From positions 1 through 39,639 of the forward strand of contig JAKSDO010000109.1 of the NCBI GenBank assembly GCA_022360055.1: a stretch of 39,639 nucleotides of DNA. The letters are read 5' to 3'. The DNA is from Cytophagales bacterium. GTDB lineage: Bacteria > Bacteroidota > Bacteroidia > Cytophagales > Cyclobacteriaceae. The notes under the pieces were generated by a model. That model was not told the origin of the DNA. It worked only from the letters and a program-made list of their open reading frames with translations, and ran no database searches. Shown here piece after piece: positions 23,106-31,674 of the stretch (the first letter of the stretch is position 1; every line of letters starts with the position of its first letter). The translations under genes and the position numbers were made by a program.

Positions 23106-23581
23106 TGTTGTAGAGTTTATCGTGATAAAAAATTGCCTTCTAAAGATTTTTTAGTGAATATAATGAGTTGTACTCAAATATGCGCATCACATCAATTGTA
23201 TAATGGCTGACATTGCCTCTATTGATGTACGGAATAAGTACGCTCCATATTCCATCATTGCTTTTACAATCAAATAATGCCATAAATTTCGAAAGAAAAT
23301 CCGAAATATCCAGTAAAGGAAGTTCGTTGCCCCGTACAAGACCATCGAGCGGATGAGGCTTGGCGCCAGAAGACGTATGAAACCGCCGTGTTGGCAAAAT
23401 GGAAATATTCTGCCGAACCGCCAACACGGGTAAAATCAATATTCGATCATGAAAAGACTACATCAAAACCTGTCAAAAGAATTCATGCCTTGCCAAAATG
23501 AGGATTTTCGGCCTGAAGTCCAGGGCAATTAAAAGTAATTTTTTCCGGCAAGGGCCGGCTTGATATTGACGGGCGTATGTC
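23106..23581. other. Intergenic region with a long inverted repeat
   Basis: This 476-bp gap separates the DUF4861 and barrel genes. A minus-strand frame of 99 codons (23140-23439) exists, with some protein-like spacing in its second half ('DGIWSVLIPYINRGNV'), but I recognise no family and the first half looks random, so I do not call it a gene. The frame begins inside a 10-bp inverted repeat, CCGTGTTGGC (23386-23395) and GCCAACACGG (23420-23429), with a 24-nt loop. Confidence 0.35.
23386..23429. repeat. 10-bp inverted repeat with 24-nt loop
   Basis: CCGTGTTGGC and GCCAACACGG are exact complements. The element lies about 150 bp beyond the barrel gene's stop on the minus strand. No T-run follows, so it may be a protein-binding site or a mobile-element end rather than a terminator. 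Confidence 0.4.
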
Positions 23582-24559
23582 TTATCTGAAAATATCTTCT
23601 GCCTCCGCTTCTTTTTTTGCCTTAAAAGATCTATTCCCGCCGATGATCCAGTGTAATCCGAGTTGGGCACCGACCAGGAGGTTTGCGCGGTTATTAAAGA
23701 TGCTCGTAATGTCTTCATCGCCGATCATATCTATGAGATCCTGATTCCTCATATCGGTAAAGCTGTAATTTGCCCGTACATTTGCCGATATGTAAAAGTG
23801 TTTGAGCACATCAATATCCATCCCCAAACCAAATGCCAACTGAACTTCTTTCTCTTTAAATTTCTGAATCCCGGATTCTACCTCACTATTCATTAACGTC
23901 ATCATGGAATTTTCCGGCATATTGTATTGGCCCGGATTTTCCATATCTTCAAAATACGATATAGGTATTTCAAGCTCGTTATTACTCGGAGGCGAAACCT
24001 CTCCGCTGGCCAGAGCCTGCCGGTATTCCAAAGGAACATCGGATGAGTTCTCAACAATTACCGTTGTAACGTCCAACGGGATATCCCCGCCCTCTTCAAG
24101 ATTGATATTTGCATCCTTGACACATTTCATGACCTCCGAACCGGAGTTGAGCAGCGAGAGCTGCGGGCCTATCTGAAAATTGAAACGCGCCGGTCCGTTG
24201 CCACCACTCATCATTTTCATCAACAATGGAAGTTGGATATAGCTCAGGTCAATATTTCTTTCGGCAATCATGGTTTTGATGTTTTGCGCCGTTTCGATCA
24301 TTTGGTAAATCTGACCCTGGGCGGCTTTGATGGATTCGATCTGGAGTCCGAACCTGTTGGTGAAATCGATCCCGGCCGATGCTCCGACGGGAGCCCATTC
24401 GTAGTTTGCCTTTGCTACATATCTCGGGTCGGTGGAAAGCCCTTTGTCAAGTACATGGGTCGAATTGAATCCTGTGGTAATTCCAAGATGTACTCTGGGT
24501 TGTGCGAAAGATGCTCCTGCGAGGAAAATCAACGCTAGAATTTCGATGCCTGTTTTCAT
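23582..24559 (-). CDS. Outer-membrane beta-barrel protein (PorT/OmpW-like)
   Basis: This 325-residue protein has a Sec signal peptide ending 'GASFAQ', followed at once by 'RVHLGITTGFN', the first strand typical of PorT-family and OmpA-like small barrels in Bacteroidota. Alternating hydrophobic strands follow: 'GASAGIDFTNRFGLQIESI', 'LSYIQLPLLMKMM', 'FNFQIGPQLSLL', 'QLAFGLGMDIDVL', 'FYISANVRANYSF' and the last strand 'NLLVGAQLGLHWII'. The middle (about 150-235) is a long acidic loop. The frame is open to 24631, but the ATG at 24559 begins the signal peptide. No partner genes are obvious. Confidence 0.85.
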   Translation of the reverse strand: MKTGIEILALIFLAGASFAQPRVHLGITTGFNSTHVLDKGLSTDPRYVAKANYEWAPVGASAGIDFTNRFGLQIESIKAAQGQIYQMIETAQNIKTMIAERNIDLSYIQLPLLMKMMSGGNGPARFNFQIGPQLSLLNSGSEVMKCVKDANINLEEGGDIPLDVTTVIVENSSDVPLEYRQALASGEVSPPSNNELEIPISYFEDMENPGQYNMPENSMMTLMNSEVESGIQKFKEKEVQLAFGLGMDIDVLKHFYISANVRANYSFTDMRNQDLIDMIGDEDITSIFNNRANLLVGAQLGLHWIIGGNRSFKAKKEAEAEDIFR

Positions 24560-24776
24560 AATTTTAGGGTAATGTACGTGATTCAACTTTTGTATGACAT
24601 GTATACAGCTATTGATGACCTGGTAAATCACAGTTGACGGACTCGTTATAGGAATATCTTACACAGGTGTTTAATTTTGAATTATTGAAGGATGGATTTC
24701 GATCATGGATAGATCAGGTTGTCCCAAATTGCCGTAAGCGTAATATGAATTTGAGCATGAGTGACCTATTAACAGA

Positions 24777-25634
24777 ATGAGCATCGATTTCGGATCGGAG
24801 GTGATTGACTTTATAAGGATAAACTGTAAAGGGTGCGGATTTCAGACCGGAATCCGCGGTAAGGATGGGTTTGATATCCGCATCGCCAATTTAAAAACGG
24901 CCATAAAGTTCCACCGGCCGGGAGACGACGGATCTGAATCAAAAGAGATACATCCGGATGACCCTCCGGCACTTATTGAAGATTACAGATTAATTCATAT
25001 CTGGGAAGATCAGTGGGTCCATGAGCAGGATAAGATAAGATCAAGGATCAGGTCTGTCATCGGCCTAACGAACAGGATATATGGAAGAGAAACGAAGGTC
25101 GTCAATCTGAATAACGACCGACTAAAGGCTTTTCTTGATAAGAATCATCTGAATATTCCGCTCAAAGCAAAATATAAATATGGTTTGGAATACCGTGATG
25201 AACTCGTCGCTGTGATGTCGTTTAGCAGAGGCAGAAAGATGTACAGGGACGGCGAATTTTATAATTCGTTTGAACTGCTGAGATTTTGCAATAAACTGAA
25301 TACAACGGTTGTAGGAGGGTTTGGCAAGCTGCTGAATCATTTCATTACGCAAATTCATCCGGACGATATTATGACGTATGTAGATGCCGATTGGTCTGAC
25401 GGGAAATACTTAAAACTCTTTGGATTTCAATTTGTGGGTTATAAGAAACCTTTGAGCTTCTGGCTGAATGCGAAAACCGGGAAGAGGGTGTATCCTCATA
25501 AAATGCCCGAGCAACACGGCACGCTTGCCAAATCGGGACACGACAACGCCGATAAAGGGAAGTATATTTTAAATAATGTGTATTTAAAGGTATACAATTC
25601 AGGTAGTTATAAATACATATTAAAGCTGAAATGA
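24777..25634 (+). CDS. Phage Hef-like (Vsr/EDxHD-fold) homing-endonuclease relative
   Basis: I recognise this 285-residue protein by pattern as a relative of phage Hef-type endonucleases. Residues 31-44 (GFDIRIANLKTAIK) fit the consensus 'ELDIYIPxLxxAIE', and 'YRLIHIWEDQW' (70-80) fits the next block. The C-terminal part has the typical 'YGLEYRDELVAVMSFSRGR', 'ELLRFCNKLNTTVVGGFGKL' and 'GKYLKLFGFQFV'. The usual Glu of AIE is Lys44 and the conserved EYNG/YWH block is altered, so cleavage may be lost. CKGC (17-20) could be half a zinc site. It is a single gene between minus-strand neighbours with no phage genes beside it. Confidence 0.65.
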   Translation: MSIDFGSEVIDFIRINCKGCGFQTGIRGKDGFDIRIANLKTAIKFHRPGDDGSESKEIHPDDPPALIEDYRLIHIWEDQWVHEQDKIRSRIRSVIGLTNRIYGRETKVVNLNNDRLKAFLDKNHLNIPLKAKYKYGLEYRDELVAVMSFSRGRKMYRDGEFYNSFELLRFCNKLNTTVVGGFGKLLNHFITQIHPDDIMTYVDADWSDGKYLKLFGFQFVGYKKPLSFWLNAKTGKRVYPHKMPEQHGTLAKSGHDNADKGKYILNNVYLKVYNSGSYKYILKLK

Positions 25635-25639
25635 ACGGA

Positions 25640-26482
25640 TTACTTCCCGACGAGTTCCGGGTGACCATCCTTGATTAGCTGAACGATCTCAGCGTCAAAT
25701 TTTGCCAGGTAAAGGGTCTTTGCCACAGCCAATGCTTCAATTGTCAATCCCTTGGCGCCTCTGAAATCAGCTTTGTATAAATTGGCATTGGTGAAGTCGG
25801 CCCCCGTCAGATAAGCTTTTTGAAGGTTTGCCTCCATTAGAAACGCGTTTCTAAAATCGGCTTTGATCAGGAATGCATTTTCAAAATTGGCTTTAATTAA
25901 GTAGGTGTCTTTGAATACTGCTCCGTTTGCATACGCTTTTCTGAGCAGGGACTGATTCATGTTGCAATTTTCAAAATTAGTCTGATTAAGCCTCGCATTT
26001 TCAAGGTTTATATCGATCAGCGCCGAATTAAAGACATTGGCATAATTTAAATTAGCGCCAATTAGTTTTACATAGTTCAGGTTGGTTTTTACCAGATAGG
26101 AATGGGCGAGATTGATGTTGTACAATTTATGGCGGTTCAGCCTTTTGATATTTCCAACCGTTCTGAATGCGGCTTCTTCCGATTCCCACAAACGAAAGTC
26201 ATCGATTTCATCCTTGTATGTTCGGATTCTGGATCGCTTTTCACCTGTTTTGTTTAACCATAATATGAGGATACCGATTACTGCTATGTCAAATATCATC
26301 CCGTGCGCTTCGGCCAGCACCTGGCCAAAAAAAACGTGAAAGTTTTCATTGTAATATGGCAGACTGGCCAGGATAACAATTATTCCAACGACTATTAAAA
26401 CAATTGTAGATGTTAGTATCGGCCTTTCGGATATTGAATAAATCTTCTTCCCAATCTCATTTAATCGTTCCTTAAAATTCAT
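25640..26482 (-). CDS. Membrane-anchored pentapeptide-repeat protein
   Basis: This 280-residue protein has two predicted N-terminal membrane helices ('PILTSTIVLIVVGIIVILAS' and 'GMIFDIAVIGILILWL') followed by a soluble part with about 25 pentapeptide repeats, A(D/N)LxX type, e.g. 'LIGANLNYANVFNSALIDIN', 'LIKADFRNAFLMEANLQKAY' and 'LTGADFTNANLYKADFRGAK'. These build a right-handed quadrilateral beta-helix. A short alpha-helical tail follows. Its role is unknown; some pentapeptide proteins mimic DNA or act in membranes, which cannot be decided. It ends the minus-strand run behind the hydroxyacid dehydrogenase, 23 bp away. Confidence 0.9.
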   Translation of the reverse strand: MNFKERLNEIGKKIYSISERPILTSTIVLIVVGIIVILASLPYYNENFHVFFGQVLAEAHGMIFDIAVIGILILWLNKTGEKRSRIRTYKDEIDDFRLWESEEAAFRTVGNIKRLNRHKLYNINLAHSYLVKTNLNYVKLIGANLNYANVFNSALIDINLENARLNQTNFENCNMNQSLLRKAYANGAVFKDTYLIKANFENAFLIKADFRNAFLMEANLQKAYLTGADFTNANLYKADFRGAKGLTIEALAVAKTLYLAKFDAEIVQLIKDGHPELVGK

Positions 26483-26505
26483 CTATTCAGCCTTTTAATC
26501 CCACA

Positions 26506-27450
26506 TTACTCACCCACTAATTTAAGAGCTTTAATTTTTCTGCCAAGAGTTTCACTGATTTTTATATAAGATTCCGTAGTCCACCCACCTACGTGCGGGG
26601 TGAACAAAACATTGTCCATTTTAAACAATTCCGCCATCAATTCCTCCTGCTCAATCGACAGTTTTGCCATTTTTTCATTTTCGAGCACATCCAGTCCGGC
26701 AGCTAAAATTTTTCCCGATGTTAGGTGTTTTACCAGTGACTTTAAGGGTAATATTTCGCCTCTGGCCGTGTTAAGTAAGATTATATTCTTTTTAAAACTT
26801 TTTATAAAATCATCATTTACGTAAAACCTTGTTTCCGGGGTTAGAGGAACATGGAAGCTGACGATGTCGGCTCTCAATTTCAATTCTTCCAGCGACACTT
26901 CTTCGACATAATCATTTGCAAATCCCGACTTATATTTATCGTAGGCGATTATCTTACAACCAAAACCGGACAATCTTTTCGATACGGCTTCTCCCATATT
27001 CCCAAAACCGATGATCCCGAAGGTTCTATGCATAAGTTCTACGCCCCGGTTTCCTTCACGGTCCCAGATTTTTTGTCTTACCTGTGCATCGGAATTCCTC
27101 ATTTTATTGATCAGGTTTAACAAAAGCCCCACCGTATGCTCGGCTACGGCGTCCCTGTTTCCCTCCGGAGCATTAAGCAGGGTAAGGTTTTTGTTTCTGG
27201 CATATTCAACGTCCACCTGATCCATTCCGGCACCGGATCTCGCGATGAATTTGAGGTCGGTTCCGGCGTCGATGAATTCCCGGTCTTGAGGTGTTTTACT
27301 TCGCACGATAACACCAATATAATTTGGCAATCTTTCCAGGATTTCCTTTCGGCCAATATGGGGTTCATAGTGTACTTCAAAACCGGATTCCTCCAAGATA
27401 GGCAATACGCATTCATGTATTGTTTCGGTAATTAAAATTTTAGGTTTCAT
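26506..27450 (-). CDS. D-2-hydroxyacid dehydrogenase (phosphoglycerate-dehydrogenase-like)
   Basis: This 314-residue NAD-dependent enzyme has 'FIARSGAGMDQVDVEYAR', 'NAPEGNRDAVAEHTVGLLL', the Rossmann loop 'FGIIGFGNMGEAV', 'LLNTARGEIL' (catalytic Arg), 'AAGLDVLENE' (Glu) and 'LFTPHVGGWT' (His). This is the complete R-E-H set of the D-isomer-specific family. It lacks a C-terminal ACT domain, as in short SerA forms. The best guess is 3-phosphoglycerate to 3-phosphohydroxypyruvate in serine synthesis, but glyoxylate or other 2-oxoacid reduction is equally compatible. It follows mgtE by 48 bp. Confidence 0.88.
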   Translation of the reverse strand: MKPKILITETIHECVLPILEESGFEVHYEPHIGRKEILERLPNYIGVIVRSKTPQDREFIDAGTDLKFIARSGAGMDQVDVEYARNKNLTLLNAPEGNRDAVAEHTVGLLLNLINKMRNSDAQVRQKIWDREGNRGVELMHRTFGIIGFGNMGEAVSKRLSGFGCKIIAYDKYKSGFANDYVEEVSLEELKLRADIVSFHVPLTPETRFYVNDDFIKSFKKNIILLNTARGEILPLKSLVKHLTSGKILAAGLDVLENEKMAKLSIEQEELMAELFKMDNVLFTPHVGGWTTESYIKISETLGRKIKALKLVGE

Positions 27451-27498
27451 GAAAAATCAATAAAGTAATTTGAATCATTAAGATGCCCCTCAAAGTTC

Positions 27499-28860
27499 TT
27501 AAAAATTATACAACAAATGAGCGACAACAAAATAGACGGCAAGTCCTAAAAGATCTATGGTGGTTGTAATAAATGGTCCGGAGGCCAGGGCCGGATTGAA
27601 TCCAAGCCGGTCAAGCAATAATGGAATGGCTGTACCCAGCAACGAAGCAAGCATAACGACAGAAAACAGGGCGATGCTAACTACAAAGGCAAGGGTGGAA
27701 TCGTATGAAAAAAAGACGAAAACATAGACCAATCCGGCCAGCACAATGCCGTTAAGAATGGCCACGAGTATGGTTTTTAAAAACTTGCTCCAGCTACTGG
27801 TTTCGAAAGCCGTTATCGAGGCGAGGCTTTGCACAACCAGGGCCGAAGACTGAATGCCCACATTTCCTCCCGTAGCCATAATAAGAGGAATAAAAAAAGC
27901 TAAAGATGCAACTTTTAGCAGGTCTTCTTCGAAAATTCCGATGAACCGTGCACCGACAAACCCGCCCAGCAATCCAATGACCAGCCAGGGCAGACGCGCC
28001 CTGGACAATACCCACACAGTGTCATCTTCTTCAACATCTTCGGCAATCCCGGCCATCAACTTTCTTTCCTGATCCGCCAGCTCCGTGATTACATCAATGA
28101 TGTCGTCGACAGTAATGCGTCCTACGAGCTTTCCCTGCACATTTACTACCGGAGCGGCCTCCAGATCGTACTTTTGCATGAGATCCGCTATTTCTTCTTC
28201 TTTTTGGTAGGTGTAAACAGAGATGATCTCCGAATTATAAATATCCGCAATTTTAGTAGAAGAGCGAGCGAGGATGATTTCTTTCAATGAAACTCTTCCA
28301 AGCAGCTTATCGTTGTCGTCCACCACATAAACAGCGTATATTTTCTCCACATTTTCTGCCTGCCGCCGGATTTCTTCGATACACTGAACGACATTCCAGT
28401 TTACATTGGCTTTGATGAGTTCCTTGGCCATTAATCCGCCGGCGCAATCTTCGTCGTACCGCAAAAGCTCAATGATATGAGACGCCTTTTCGTAGTTTTC
28501 CAGGTTGGCGATTACTTCTTCTCTGACTTTAACCGGCAAATCGTTGAGAATATCAGCAGCATCGTCGGTCTCCATACCCTCTACATATTCGGCGATTTCG
28601 GTAGGACTAAATACCGTGAGAAATTTTGCCCGGGTATCTTCGTCAAGATCCTCGATCACATCAGACGCCACCTCTTTTTCCAGTAGCTCCAGAACATACT
28701 TTGACTGTTCTGCATTGAATTCTTCAAGCAATGCAGATACGTCTTCATGACGTACGGATCCAAGGCTTTCCCGGATAAATGCGTCATCGCGTTGCTCTAC
28801 GGCCTCACGAAACCTTTCGAGATATTCCTGACTGAGTTCGAATGAAGCTACGTGTTCCAA
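27499..28860 (-). CDS. mgtE: MgtE magnesium transporter
   Basis: This 453-residue inner-membrane Mg2+ channel has the full MgtE plan: a helical N-domain (about 25-125; 'LNDLPVKVREEVIANLENYE'), two CBS domains (about 135-255; 'ILARSSTKIADIYN', 'APVVNVQGKLVGRITVDDII'), the connecting region, and a C-terminal pore domain starting near 285 with 'RLPWLVIGLLGGFVGARFIG', 'FIPLIMATGGNVGIQSSALV' and a last helix 'TTTIDLLGLAVYFVVAHLLY'. The GGNxGxQ motif lines the pore. It overlaps the end of rsmA by 13 bp, so the two are translationally linked. Confidence 0.96.
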   Translation of the reverse strand: MEHVASFELSQEYLERFREAVEQRDDAFIRESLGSVRHEDVSALLEEFNAEQSKYVLELLEKEVASDVIEDLDEDTRAKFLTVFSPTEIAEYVEGMETDDAADILNDLPVKVREEVIANLENYEKASHIIELLRYDEDCAGGLMAKELIKANVNWNVVQCIEEIRRQAENVEKIYAVYVVDDNDKLLGRVSLKEIILARSSTKIADIYNSEIISVYTYQKEEEIADLMQKYDLEAAPVVNVQGKLVGRITVDDIIDVITELADQERKLMAGIAEDVEEDDTVWVLSRARLPWLVIGLLGGFVGARFIGIFEEDLLKVASLAFFIPLIMATGGNVGIQSSALVVQSLASITAFETSSWSKFLKTILVAILNGIVLAGLVYVFVFFSYDSTLAFVVSIALFSVVMLASLLGTAIPLLLDRLGFNPALASGPFITTTIDLLGLAVYFVVAHLLYNF

Positions 28861-29630
28861 TTTTCAATTTTTTTTGTGAGCTCTACGAAATCGTCGACAG
28901 AGAGTTGTTCAGCCCTTTTGTCAAAGACTTTTTCCCTGGTCAATTCAATTGGCAAAAATATTGGTTTTAATGCGTTGCGCAAGGTTTTGCGACGATTTTG
29001 GAATCCCTGCTTTACGATTTTAGCGAATAAGGCCTCATCGTATGACAAATCGGAACGATCCATTCTTTTTAATCGAATAACGGCTGACTCTACTTTCGGA
29101 GGAGGATTAAAAACCCCCGGTGAAACTTTAAACAGCATTTCCCTTTCGAAGCTGGCGCCGATTAGCACACTCAGAATTCCGTATATTTTATTTCCGTGTC
29201 CGGAACAGATTCGATCCGCGACTTCTTTTTGGATCATGCATACCACCTCATTTACATGATCTTTCAATTCCAATATTTTGAAAAATATCTGGCTGGAGAT
29301 GTTATATGGGAAATTACCGATAATGGAGAATGAAGAATTGGTCAGATCATTGATATTTAACTTCAGGAAATCGGCCTGGATAATTTTCACCCCGGAATCT
29401 CCCAGGTTTTTCCGGAGAAATGCTACCGAGTCGCGATCGATTTCAACGAGAATAAGTTCACCGATATTTTTCTTCAGAAGTAATTCGGAGAGCACGCCGG
29501 TTCCCGGGCCAATCTCAATGACCGTTTGATTCTTGTCGGTAATCGTAAGAGCGTCAACTATTTTCGAGGCAATATTTTGATCTTCCAGAAAATGTTGTCC
29601 TAAAAACTTTTTAGGTCGTACTCCTTGCAT
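28848..29630 (-). CDS. rsmA: 16S rRNA dimethyladenosine transferase
   Basis: This 260-residue SAM-dependent methyltransferase dimethylates two adjacent adenosines of the 16S rRNA 3'-end helix during small-subunit maturation. It has 'RPKKFLGQHFLEDQNIASKI', the SAM loop 'VIEIGPGTGVLSELLL', 'LVEIDRDSVAFL', 'IIQADFLKL' and the catalytic 'SIIGNFPYNISSQIFFK' (NLPY-type motif, here NFPY). The C-terminal domain has 'VFNPPPKVESAVIRLKR' and 'GFQNRRKTLRNAL'. It heads the minus-strand run and diverges from pdxA across 93 bp. Confidence 0.97.
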   Translation of the reverse strand: MQGVRPKKFLGQHFLEDQNIASKIVDALTITDKNQTVIEIGPGTGVLSELLLKKNIGELILVEIDRDSVAFLRKNLGDSGVKIIQADFLKLNINDLTNSSFSIIGNFPYNISSQIFFKILELKDHVNEVVCMIQKEVADRICSGHGNKIYGILSVLIGASFEREMLFKVSPGVFNPPPKVESAVIRLKRMDRSDLSYDEALFAKIVKQGFQNRRKTLRNALKPIFLPIELTREKVFDKRAEQLSVDDFVELTKKIENWNT

Positions 29631-29723
29631 GTTAAATTTCCGTTAAATTGCGGTCGCAAAATGCAGATTAAAAATCATTTTTGTATCGATTCAATAATAA
29701 ATATATACTACTGAAAGACGATC

Positions 29724-30761
29724 ATGGAAGCAGCAGCAAAAAAGGCAAGAGCCAAAAAGCCGGTAATCGGTATCTCAATTGGCGATATAAATGGCATAGG
29801 GCCCGAAGTAATTATTAAGGCACTCTCGGATTCAAGGATTCTTAATCATATTACACCGGTCATTTTCGGGTCAACCAAGGTGTTGTCGTATTATCGAAAA
29901 ATGATGAAGTTTGACGATTTTCACTATAGCCAGCTTAGGTCGATAAATGAATTGAATCCCCGGAAGGTGAATGTTGTGAACTGTTGGCACGACATGGTCG
30001 AAATAAAAGTAGGTCAGGTAACTCCCGAAGCCGGGAACTGCGCGTACCTTGCACTAAGAGAAGCAACCAATTACTTAAAAGAGGATAAGATCCATGCAAT
30101 CGTTACGGCTCCGATCAATAAAAAAAACATACAGCGCGATGATTTCAAATTTGTCGGGCACACGGATTTCATTACTGAGGAGTTGGGAGCACCGGATAGC
30201 CTGATGCTGATGGTAAACGAAAAGCTTAGGATCGGCGTTGTAACAGCCCACATTCCGGTGAATGAAATAAGTAAGAACCTTACTCGGGAAGCTGTCGAGA
30301 AAAAACTGGACATCATGATCAAATCACTAAAAAATGATTTTGGCATTGAAAAGCCCAGGGTGGCTTTGCTGGGATTGAACCCTCATGCAGGTGAGGACGG
30401 ACTGCTTGGAAAAGAAGAAGCAGAGATCATCGAACCTGTGATCGCTTCCAACAAAAATAAGGGGAAACTTGTGTTTGGCCCGTTTCCATCCGATGGTTTT
30501 TTCGGAACCCTGCAATATCAAAAATTCGACGGTATACTGGCTATGTACCACGATCAGGGACTTATTCCCTTCAAAATGCTCGGATTCGAAAGCGGTGTCA
30601 ACTATACGGCCGGGATTCCGAAGGTACGAACTTCGCCGGATCACGGAACCGCTTATAGTCTTGCAGGTAAGAATGCTGCCAATCCGGATTCCATGCGCGC
30701 GGCCATTTATCTTGCTGCCGAAACAGTAAAGATCAGGAACCAGGCTGAAATCCCGGTTTAA
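29724..30761 (+). CDS. pdxA: 4-hydroxythreonine-4-phosphate dehydrogenase
   Basis: This 345-residue enzyme oxidises 4-phosphohydroxy-L-threonine for pyridoxal phosphate synthesis. Landmarks are 'PVIGISIGDINGIGPEVIIK', 'AIVTAPINKKNI', 'VGHTDFITEELG' (metal-site His), 'LGLNPHAGEDGLLGKEE', 'MYHDQGLIPFKMLGF' (metal-site His, Asp) and 'RTSPDHGTAY'. Length and motifs match the family. It is divergent from rsmA, a common arrangement of these two housekeeping genes. The start ATG follows GATC, a feature shared with several other starts here. Confidence 0.96.
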   Translation: MEAAAKKARAKKPVIGISIGDINGIGPEVIIKALSDSRILNHITPVIFGSTKVLSYYRKMMKFDDFHYSQLRSINELNPRKVNVVNCWHDMVEIKVGQVTPEAGNCAYLALREATNYLKEDKIHAIVTAPINKKNIQRDDFKFVGHTDFITEELGAPDSLMLMVNEKLRIGVVTAHIPVNEISKNLTREAVEKKLDIMIKSLKNDFGIEKPRVALLGLNPHAGEDGLLGKEEAEIIEPVIASNKNKGKLVFGPFPSDGFFGTLQYQKFDGILAMYHDQGLIPFKMLGFESGVNYTAGIPKVRTSPDHGTAYSLAGKNAANPDSMRAAIYLAAETVKIRNQAEIPV

Positions 30762-30857
30762 TATGAAAAATTAACTTATTGAATTGCGGATATGGCCGGC
30801 GAATCATACGGGCTAAATTTTTGCAGATAAATTATAGGTGGAGAAACATATAATTTT

Positions 30858-30865
30858 TACCTTTG
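30858..30865 (+). promoter_or_regulatory. Candidate -7 box for the arginine cluster
   Basis: TACCTTTG fits the Bacteroidota TAnnTTTG -7 consensus exactly, about 150 bp before the first gene of the arginine cluster. I see no TTTG at the usual -33 distance (the nearest TTG, 30821, is too far), so the element stands on the -7 match alone. It would leave a leader of about 140 nt. Confidence 0.4.
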
Positions 30866-30930
30866 CACTTCTAAAATCGAAATACATTGGATATAAAAAC
30901 GTCTTGTCAGCCTTACGTTAGTTTTTTCAG

Positions 30931-30943
30931 GCCCTTCGGGGGC
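30931..30943 (+). promoter_or_regulatory. UUCG-type hairpin in the arginine-cluster leader
   Basis: GCCC-TTCGG-GGGC forms a short, stable hairpin in the putative 5' leader of the arginine cluster. A 24-codon frame (30954-31028) follows and overlaps the GNAT start, but it is not Arg-rich. This may be an attenuator or just a structured leader. Confidence 0.3.
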
Positions 30944-31014
30944 TAATATTTCAATGATTGCCTACGCGGTAATTACTTATCCGATCTTTTGTATTTTCTT
31001 CAATTCTTTAGGTA

Positions 31015-31662
31015 ATGACACAATTTGAGGTGCTGGTTGCGACCAGTGAACATGTAAAATATGCAAATGAGATCAGCAAGGTCATCGAATCATCGGCTGC
31101 GGCCAGAGGTACGGGGATCGCGAAGAGGTCCCCTGAATATATAATCAATAAGATCGAGGAAGGAAAAGCGGTAATTGCAATTTCAAAGAAGGGAGCGTTT
31201 GCCGGGTTTTGCTATATCGAATCGTGGGGGAAGAAATTTGCTGCCAATTCAGGTTTGATCGTCGTGGAGAAATTTCGAAAAAAGGGACTTGCGATGCAAA
31301 TTAAGCGAAAGGCATTCGAGCTTTCACGAGAAAAATTCCCCGATACAAAATTGTTCGGGCTCACCACGAGTTTGGCGGTTATGAAGATAAACTCCGAATT
31401 GGGTTACCGGCCCGTTACATTTTCCGAGCTGACCGATGATGAACAGTTCTGGAAAGGTTGTCAGAGTTGTGTAAATTACGATATATTAACCCGGACCAAA
31501 AGAAAACATTGCCTTTGTACGGGCATGCTGTATGATCCGGTAGAAAAATACAAACATCAAAAGAAGTCATTCAAGGAATACAAAGACAAGTATGCTAAAT
31601 GGCTGCGGATAAAGAAGAATTTATTGCTGAAGAAGTTTAAAAAAGTAAATGTATTTATATAA
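31015..31662 (+). CDS. GNAT acyltransferase of the arginine cluster (ArgA-like)
   Basis: This 215-residue GNAT protein has an N-acetylglutamate-synthase-like core: 'AVIAISKKGAFAGFCYIESW', 'NSGLIVVEKFRKKGLAMQIK' (acyl-CoA loop, here K-F-R-K-K-G-L-A) and 'LFGLTTSLAVMKINSELGY', the last strand-helix of the fold. A C-terminal Cys-rich segment ('CQSCVNYDIL', 'KRKHCLCTGML') might bind metal. Its place directly before argG suggests it acylates glutamate as the first step of arginine synthesis, with acetyl- or succinyl-CoA as donor. Bacteroidota lack classical argA and use such proteins; this assignment rests on context. Confidence 0.75.
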   Translation: MTQFEVLVATSEHVKYANEISKVIESSAAARGTGIAKRSPEYIINKIEEGKAVIAISKKGAFAGFCYIESWGKKFAANSGLIVVEKFRKKGLAMQIKRKAFELSREKFPDTKLFGLTTSLAVMKINSELGYRPVTFSELTDDEQFWKGCQSCVNYDILTRTKRKHCLCTGMLYDPVEKYKHQKKSFKEYKDKYAKWLRIKKNLLLKKFKKVNVFI

Positions 31663-31674
31663 TATTTTTTGATC

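Noticed and set aside
23140-23439. A 99-codon minus-strand frame as a gene
   Set aside because: There is no recognisable family, its start lies inside an inverted repeat, and its first half looks random; kept only as a remark on the intergenic region.
24735-24776. A fifth, degenerate leader element before the Hef-like gene
   Set aside because: TGAGCATGA and CCTATTAA occur in the right order before the ATG, but the middle of the element and the CCGGT hairpin are missing, so the match may be chance.
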